From Clostridiales bacterium (GTDB lineage Bacteria; Bacillota; Clostridia; Lachnospirales; Lachnospiraceae): a DNA stretch of 61,425 bases. The notes beneath the pieces were generated by a model that was given only the letters and a program-made list of their open reading frames with translations, did no database searches and was not told the origin of the DNA. The stretch lies in assembly GCA_020859985.1 (NCBI GenBank), contig JAJBVD010000030.1, forward strand, positions 186,741 to 248,165. The letters are read 5' to 3'. Position numbers and translations under genes: made by a program. This document shows positions 15,001 through 24,000 of this stretch, piece by piece; positions within the stretch are counted from its first letter, which is position 1, and the number at the start of each line of letters is the position of its first letter.

Positions 15001-18000
15001 GTACGGTCGCCTGATTTTCAATGCTGGCGGACGTCCCGCTGGTATTCAGCCTCTTAGCATCATTATTGACTTTTACCGTCAGTGTCACGGTGCCGCGGGC
15101 AAAAGCCGCCACGGTCCCAAGAGACCACGTGATCATACGGGTGCCGCTGTCATATTTCACAGCTCCCGTCCCCGCCTCCACCGTAGCTTTATCCACAATC
15201 GTGCCATCCGGCAGCGTCACGCTGACGAGGTCTGCGCCCGCATCCAGCACGTCCGTGATCGTCATCACCGCGTCCGTGTTGTTATAATTAAAGTAAGAAA
15301 TCGTATACGTCACCGTATCGCCGACCGCGACATACTTATTGCCGCTGGTATCTTCCGCGGTCTGCAAAATTCCCCCTGCACTCGTCACGGAGGTAACCGT
15401 CTTCTCCGGCGTTTCCGAAGCCGCGGAGGGCTGCCGGTTTGTGAAATCATACGTATACGTATTCGTCGCTTCCGTGTAACCGGCGGACGTACTGCTTTCA
15501 TAGGTAAATGATTCTTCTGTACCATCGCCATCAATGTCCGCAGAGCCGGTCACGTCGCTTTCGGATACCACATAGGTGTAAGCATATCCGGAGGCATCGT
15601 ATTTTGGAAGCTTCACATATTCGCCGGACGTACTGTCCTTATACCAGTAAATCTGATACGCACTGCTCTCCGATCCGGTTCCCCAGACGACAATATAGGT
15701 ATCGGCATCCCCTGTGCCTGCTCCACTGTTCCGGCTCGTCACATTCGTCAGCGTCGTCCCCGACGTGCCTCCGCTTGTGCGGGTCACATTCAGCGTGATT
15801 TCAGATGCGTTGTCATGCGTCTTGCCCGTGTCCGCATCCACCCAGCTCTTTGAACCGGTGATGGTCACCTCTTCCTGCGTGATGGTATTTGTAACGGCGG
15901 TATTCACATAGCTCCCGCTGCCCGTGTATGCAGAATAGACCGTTTCATACCCTGCTGCCGCTGCTTCTACCACTGTGTAGATATATGCATTGCCGCTCGT
16001 GTCATATTGGGGCAGATTCAAAATAGTCCAGCGGGAGACCGATGCGGACGAAGAGGTCCACGTCACCTCAATCGCATCTCCGTTGCTATTTTCCGTCACT
16101 TCTTCCCAATCCGCCGAAGTCGGAATCTTCTCCGGATCCGTGGTGGCATTCTGAGCGGTGGTGCGGTAAAGGGTCAGCGTAACCTCTGTAGTATTGTCAT
16201 GGGTCTTCCCGCCGTCCACCCAGGTCTTGGTGCCGGAGACAGAGATTTCCCCCTGAGAAAAGGTGTTGACTGCCACAGCCTTCTCATCGTCTATATACCC
16301 ATCCTGATTCCAGTCCGTCTTATTGGTGCTCTCAATGCTGGCGGACAATACGCCATTGCCCTCATCCGACACAGTCACCGTGATCAGGTGGCCATAGGTC
16401 GCGGTATCCAGCTTCATGCCGTTCGCGTTGCTGGCCGCTGTCTCAGACACCTTGTAGGTATAGGTACCGCCGATATGGGACTCATCCAGCTCGAGCGTTC
16501 CCAGCACCCAGGTCAGATAATAGCCGGAACCGCCGCTGATCACATGGCCGTCCGTATCTGTCAGGCCGGACGGAACCGTGACCGTAACCGTGTAAGTACC
16601 ATTTTGATTTTCCTCAATGCTGACATTGCTGTTTCCGCTCGCGGCGGTCAGCGTGGGGCTGCCGGAATCTTTCGGTGTGACCAGAAAAGTGAAGGTCTCG
16701 CCCGCGACAAAGTCACGCCCCTGCAGCACCTTGATGACCGACATCTCAGCAGTGCCGCCGGCCGTATAGCCATTGCTGAAGGTCAGGTCGTTCAGGATGG
16801 TCGTGGAGGAACCGTTGCCCGTATTAATTGTCGAGATCAGCGATTGTTCCGTCGAATCCTTATTCGTGTGATAGGTTACCGCGGTTACCGTTTTTACGCC
16901 GTTTTCACTGCTTACGGTCACCGTCACGTAGTAAATTGTGTTGTCATAGGACACACCGCTCTCGCTGCCCGTTTTTTCGCTGACGGTATAATAATACTTG
17001 CCGTTGCTGTCCGTCGGACCATAGGTGATGGTATCGCCAAAGTAGCCCGCGGCCCCATTCCCGCTCTCGTAGGTATAACTGTTCTTTTCTGTAAATGTGC
17101 TGTCGGTATACCCCTGAATCACCAGCGTAAACTGGTTTGCCTGCAGCGTACCCGCAAAGCTCTTATATGCCCGCAGCGTGATAGAAGCAGAACCGGTATC
17201 ATAGGTATTGGTAAAGTTGGCGGAGGATGCGCTCTCCGTGCTCGTGGTTCCGTTTACTGTGGTGGTCCTGGTCAGCGTAGTCGAAGTGACTGCCAGCGCC
17301 CCATCCACAACCTCCACTACAACAGTCAGGTCATAGCGGCTGCTGTCATAGACCACACCGCCCGCACTCAGGCTGGACTCCCGGATGACATAATAGTAGG
17401 TGCCGGCATGATCGTACGTTACCGTTTTAGGCGCAAACGTAATATCCACGTTTTGATAATTGCTGTTCGTGACCGTCGCAGAACCGGTAGTGACCGGATT
17501 ATCAGATCGATCCGTCACATAAAAGTCAAAAGTCAGACTCTGACCGGCCGCAAGTGTATTGCCGTTTATCAGTGTCTTTGTGCCGCTAAGCGCTGTAGTA
17601 ATGTCATATGTAAGGGGCGTTTCCTGATTGACGACCTCCACCGCGACCTCTGTATCCGCTGCCGTAAGATTGATCTGATAATAGCCGTCCGCATCCGCCG
17701 TGATCCCGGTGCCATCTGCCTTCACCGTCACGGTGTAGCCGTGACTGTTCCCGCTGATCAGCTCTTCTGTCAGATAATAGGTTCCCAGAGGCAGATCTGA
17801 AACGGTATATGTCAGGCTATTGTTGGACATTGTCAGGGTTTGGGTATTTTTGATGGTCGTTTTGTCGCTGGCATAGAGGACAAAGCGGAAGTTGTCATTG
17901 TTATTCACAGCCGTACTGCCATCCGAAGCCAGCACCGTCTTCGTCACGGTAATGCCGGCCGTATCCAGGCTGTTGGTGAGCGTGACATAGTTCTCCCCTG

Positions 18001-21000
18001 TCGCCGGAGTGATCACCGCGTCTGAGAGAGGATGTGCCGCATCCGTACCGGTATAATCCGTATAGTCATTTCCCGTGCTGCCCACACGGATGCTCTCCAG
18101 TGTATAGTCATTGAGAGCCGTCTCCGTGATGCTGTAGGAGATCCGATTGCCGTCGCTGTCATACGCCGGAAGCGTGAGCGTATTGTTCCAGTAATCGCCG
18201 CTGCCCGTACCATTCCAGGCCGCGTTCGCGCCGGAAGCGCCGGAAATCGTATAGCTCTCGCCGCTGCCGGTCAGGGTTACGGTGAAATCCTCTGCTGCCG
18301 GACGTTTGCCGGAATCAGCGGAATCGTCCCAGTATTTCGTGACGACAATGTTCTCTGTATCCGCGATCGTATTGGTAATGGTGGATGCCGCCGTCTGGCT
18401 TTCTGTCACCGTCACCGCCCCGCCGCCGGACACGGTCCAGGTATGGCCGTTCACCGTCACGCTGCCGCCTGTCACACCGGCCTCCGATACCGTATAGCCG
18501 CCTGCCGGCAGATCTACCAGCGTCACGCTGCCGCCCGCCGGCACGGAAACGGTAACACTGCCGTCAGCGGACACAGGATAGGCCGCCCCCGTACTGTCGC
18601 TGACCGCAGTCAGCGTACCATCCGCGGTGTCCAGACCGCTGACTACAAAATCAAAGGTCATGCCGCTGGTATCCACACCCTCGGCCTTTACCGTCTTAGC
18701 CAGTGTCAGACCGCCGGTCTTTACGCTGTTTTCGACCGTATCTGTACTGACGCCGGTTTCATTTCCGATCTTTACCGTCGCACTGTTATTGACCTTATTT
18801 GCTGCTGCCGCGCTCGCAAGCACTTTTACGGTAACAGTCACCGTACCGCGTTCAAAGGCCGCGGCGGTAAATGACCAGGTCACCGTGTTCGCATTTGCTG
18901 ATGAAGGCTCCGTGATCGTGGCTGTCTTCGCAGTATTTTCCGATGTTACCGGCGCTGTCGCGCTCACATAAGAGACATTTGTGTCCAATATATCGGTGAT
19001 GAGGATCGCCGCACTTTCGGCATTGTTATTATAGTAAGAAATGGTATAGGTGATCTCATCGCCCACCTCGACCGACGCGCCATTCGTGCCGGCATCACTG
19101 TCCGCAGCTACTTCCTTCTCCGGATTTTCCGGCTGATCCGGATTCAGCGGATTGACAACGATCCCGGTCTTCAGCTGATTGCCCCCGATGGTGACCGTGG
19201 CCTGATTATCTACAGTAGCCGTATCAGCCCAGTCCGTGCTCAGCCCGTCGCCCGCGCTCTTCGCCTTCCCGTTCACCTTCACAGTCAGAGTAACCGTGCC
19301 GCTTTCAAAGGCCGCCGCCGTGAACGACCAGGTGACGGTACCTCCATAGGAATACGAATCATTTCCGTTGACAGCAGTTTTTTGCCCGCTGATCGAATAA
19401 GCATTCGCAGCCGTAGTCGTCCAGCTTGCCGGATTCGTGGCGGAGACATAGGTCACGCCGTCATCCAGCACATCGGTGATGGTGACATTGGCCGTCGTAC
19501 TGCTTCCATTATAATAGCTGATCGTATAGGTGATCTCATCATCCACAGAGACCTTATCGTAAGTGACATAGGTCGTGCTGCTGTCTGTAGTCGTGTTTGT
19601 CGTACCGGTGCCGTTTCCGGTCTCGCTTTTGCCGGCCGTAGACTGCTCTGCCTTGCGGGTGTTGGTGATATGATAGCCGTCATAGCTGACCGTATAGGTA
19701 TAGCTGCCAACCGTCACCTCGCTGTCAGAATTGACGTCCAGCTGTTCCGTCACAGTGTAAGTATACGCCGCGCCGTTGCTGTCATACTTTGGCAGGCCGT
19801 TGTTTCCGTCAGATGTCGAGATGGTGTAGGTCCAGACCTCACCGTTCGCGGTGCCGGCCGCGGTGTCCTTTGCCCAGGTCACCGTATACGCATTCGCATC
19901 CAGCACCGTGCTGTTCTGTGTGACTATAAGGGTAATGTCCGAATCACTGTGAGCGATTCCGCCATCCACCCAGGTCTTGGTGCCGCTCAGAGTGAGATAT
20001 TCCTGCTCAATGGTATTTGTGATGGCAGTGTTGATCTCACTTCCACTTCCGCCAGCATAAGAGGAATAAGCAGTGTCATAGCCTGTCACTGCATTTTCCA
20101 AAGCTGTATAGATATATGCATTGCCGTTTTCGTCATACTGAGGCAGGTTCTGGATCGTCCAGACAGCGACAGACGCAGAAGAAGCGTTCCATGTCACCGT
20201 AACGGAATTTCCGTTCAGATCTGTCGTCACCTCTTCCCAGTCGCCCGAAGCTGCAATACTGCCCGGATCCGCGGCCGCGCTCTGATTGACCGTGCGGTAA
20301 AGAGTCAACTGCACATCCGAGGAATTTGACGCTGCCGTGTGGTTTTTACCGCCGTCCACCCAGGTCTTGGTACCGGAGACAGAGATACTGCCCTGCGAAA
20401 AAGTATTGTAAATCACAACGTCATTTACGTTGTCGCTATTTTTATCTTCGCTTCCGGAGCTCGTGACGGTCACCGTCAGCTGCCCGTTCCCCGCGTCTGC
20501 AATACTGACGTAGATCAGCTTGCCGCCGGCCGCGGTATCATATGTCACACCGTTCAGACTGCCGGCGATCTCCTGCACTTTGTAGGTATAGTTCTTGCCG
20601 ATATCCGCCTGCGTGTAAGTGATCGTGCCAAAGCTGATAGAACCGTCTGCCGCATTGACCGCTGTGACATAGTTCTCTCCTGCCGCAAGATAGCCGCCCG
20701 TGACATAAGTCTCCCCGGCCTGCGCTGTCGAGTAGCCTGCCGGCATAGGCGCACTGGAATCCAGCGCCACCAGCAGGAACGTGAACTCACCCGCATTCAG
20801 TGTTCGCCCTGTCAGATCCTTATAAGCAGTCAAAGAGGTGCTGCCGCTGGCCGCATAGCTGTTATGGAAAACGATGTCGTCAGAAAGATCGCCGCTGCAC
20901 ACTGTCCATGCCGTCTGGGCATCCGGCGTCCCGACAGGCGCATAGCTGACACTGGTCACCTTAAGAACAGTTGTGCCGTTCTTCAGCTCAGATCCGACCA

Positions 21001-24000
21001 CGACCTTCACCCAGTATGTCGCTGTATCATAGGTCATACCGGTTTCGCTGCCGGTATTTTCTGTTATCTTATAATAATACGTTCCCTCTGCGGTATAGGT
21101 AAAGGAATGGCTGAACGTGCCGCTGTCTGTATTATAAAGCGTTACGGCGGTGCCTTCTGTTGTAACGAAATTACTCTGATACTGCTGCACGCTGACAGAG
21201 AACTCATTCGCCGTGATCGTCCGTCCGCTCAGCGTTTTACTCAGGATCAGACTATAGCTGATGGACTCCGGATCGTATGTGTTTACAAACGCTGCGCTGC
21301 CAGCCGGTACATTATCAGACGATCCAGCCGCGACATACTTCGAATACAGCTGTGAGGAGGCGGTCAGATCGCCATTCCCGTCTCTTTCCACGGTAACAAC
21401 CAGAGTATAGATCTGACTGTCATTGCTGACACCGGCAGTCTGGTCATCTTTCTCATAGATGCTGTACACATAGGTGCCAACCTCTGTGTAAATAAACGCG
21501 CCGTCCTCATACGTCCAGACCACATCCACTGCAGAAGCTGCGTTGATCGAGGTTGTCGCCGTTCCGGTCGCCACCTGAGTGTTTCCGTTATCCTTGATAT
21601 AGAAGGTAAAGGTCTCCTCATGTCCGCTCGCAACAGCAGTGCTGGTAAAAGTCTTGGTTGCAGCCGGGAACACGCCTGCCTGATCCTGAATGCTGATCTT
21701 CTGCTCCTGATTGGTCACACTGACCTCCACGGTACTATCCGTTTCGGTCAGGTCGATCACATAATAACCGTCACTATTGGCAGTAACCGTTGTACCGCCC
21801 ACAGTAACCGTCACCGTGTAGGCATGCTTATCGCTGTCCGTCAGCTCCTCTTTCAGATAGTAGGTGCCCAGAGGCAGATCCGAAAAGGCAGCGTTCATCT
21901 GTCCCGTCAGTGTCAGGGTTTGCGCACTCACCTGCGAATAGCCCGATCCATTGTACGTATAAAGACGGAAAGTAAAATCGTCATCATTCACGGTAGAGTC
22001 CGTGATCTCCGTACCGCTTGAGTCCCTCAGAGTTTTTGTCACTTCAATGTCGGCGGTGTTCAGAATATTGGTGAGCGTGATATAGCTTTCTCCATCTGCA
22101 GGAGTGATTTCTGCATTGGAAAGCGCAGCTGCCCCCGATGTGCCGGCATATTTCGTGCCATCGTCTGCCGTGCTGCTGCCCAGCTGGATCGAGTCCAGAG
22201 TATAACCGGCAACGCCTGACTCCGTGATGTCATAGGTGATCTTATTGCCGTCACTGTCATACCCCGGAACGGTGATGGTATAGCTCCAGGAGGAACCGCT
22301 TCCGCTCCAGCTGTCGCCGGTGATCGTATAGGTATTGCTGCTGACTTTGTCATCGGTCAGAGTAACCGTAAAACCCGCCTTTTCCGGGCGGAGATTATTC
22401 TTATTACTCTCATCCTGCCACTCCTTTGTGACAGTGATCGTCTTTTCATCCGCTATGGTATTGGTGAGGGTGACATTCGTCGTATCTCCGGTCGCCACAG
22501 CTGCCGTGACACTGCCGGATGTTATGGCTGCCGACGCATTATCCACTTCCGCGCTGACCGTCCAGGTATGGGTACCCGCCTCCACTGTAGTCACACCGGT
22601 ACTGACATCCGTAGCCGCGCCAGACTCCGTCACCGTGTAGGTCCCAGCCAGAAGAAGCAGCGTCACGGTCGAGCCTTCCGTGACATTGACTGTAATCTCA
22701 CCGTTTCCATCCACGGTATATTTATTCCCATCAGTGTCCTGCACACTGGTCACAGAACTTCCAAAGCCGGACACCACAAAGGTAAAGGTCGTCTCATCCG
22801 CAGCATTATCCGGATCGTTTACCTCCTTGGTCAGCTCAAGTTCACCAACATTCAATGTATTCGTGATCGTCCAGGTGATGTTGCCGTCTGAATCGGTCGT
22901 CTTTACCGGATCGGAAGTCGTATACCCGCTTACGGTCGTCGTCTCCTCAACTGTGTAATTATTCTTTGTGCCACTTGTATAAGTCTGCAAATCCTCATAG
23001 GTATAGCTCCAGCTATTGCCGCTGTTCAGAGTCGCCAAACCGCTCGTAACCGCGCTGTTGTTATTATAGAGCTGTACACCCAGAGAGTCCGGCCGCAGAC
23101 CATATCCATTGTCGTTATCATCCCACACCTTTACGACATTGACATCAATTGTCTCCGGAAGGAATTTAATGTATACGACCGTATCCTCCGTGATTGCCTG
23201 CCCAACCGCGCTCCACGGGATCGTACAGGCTTCATCTGCGTAGTACCCTAATACCTCATAGCCGTCCGGGACCGTGATCGTCGGCTCATAATCCATAGTC
23301 ACGCCCTTGATAAATACCTTGGTGCCTGCCGTATTTCCATCCTTAGCTTCACCGGAGGTGATGCCATTGTTTCCGTATTTATAAGTAATCTTCACCGTCT
23401 CGAAGCGAAGGTCCAGATGGTATTCAACCGTCTGATCCTTAAAACCATAGGAAACATCCGTCCCCCATCGAAACAGAGCAGACTTGTTGCTTCCCCAAGT
23501 GTAGCCCTTATCCTTTGCTGCATAGGATAAATACTGGTACACATAATTCCCAATATTCAATGAATAGTCAACATACTTATATGTATTAGTACTTGAGAAA
23601 TAAGTGTTCATGCCAATCAGGTGGCTCGTTTTCATATTTGACAGCGCAGCCAGAAGCTTCGACCAGTCATCATCCGTTTCAATCAGAGCTGCACCCGCCG
23701 TTGTGTAATTTTTTCCGTTCAGAAACGATTCGTCCAGCTCGATTTCACCAGCAGGAAAATATCCGTTTCCATCGATGGTTGAGCTGTCAATCCCCAGCAG
23801 CGCCAGCATTTCATCCGAATAAAGATTCCCATCCTCATCCTTTGCCGCCACATACACATATACCCGGACATTTCCCGCCGTGGCCGTCCCAGCGGTTCCC
23901 TCCTCGACCGTCACTGTCACAGACTCTGTTGTCGAGGTCGGCCATCTGCCGCCCTGCCCGCCGCTGCTTGTCTCATAAGTGTGATATACCGTAACCGTAC

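Noticed and set aside
836-20329. Many plus-strand open frames of 100-600 codons across the adhesin, for example 4883-6583, 8252-9724 and 16007-17800
   Set aside because: They are opposite-strand shadows of the giant minus frame, produced by its Thr/Val/Gly/Asp codon bias. They lack ribosome sites, encode Arg/Ile/His-rich nonsense, and recur with the super-repeat period.
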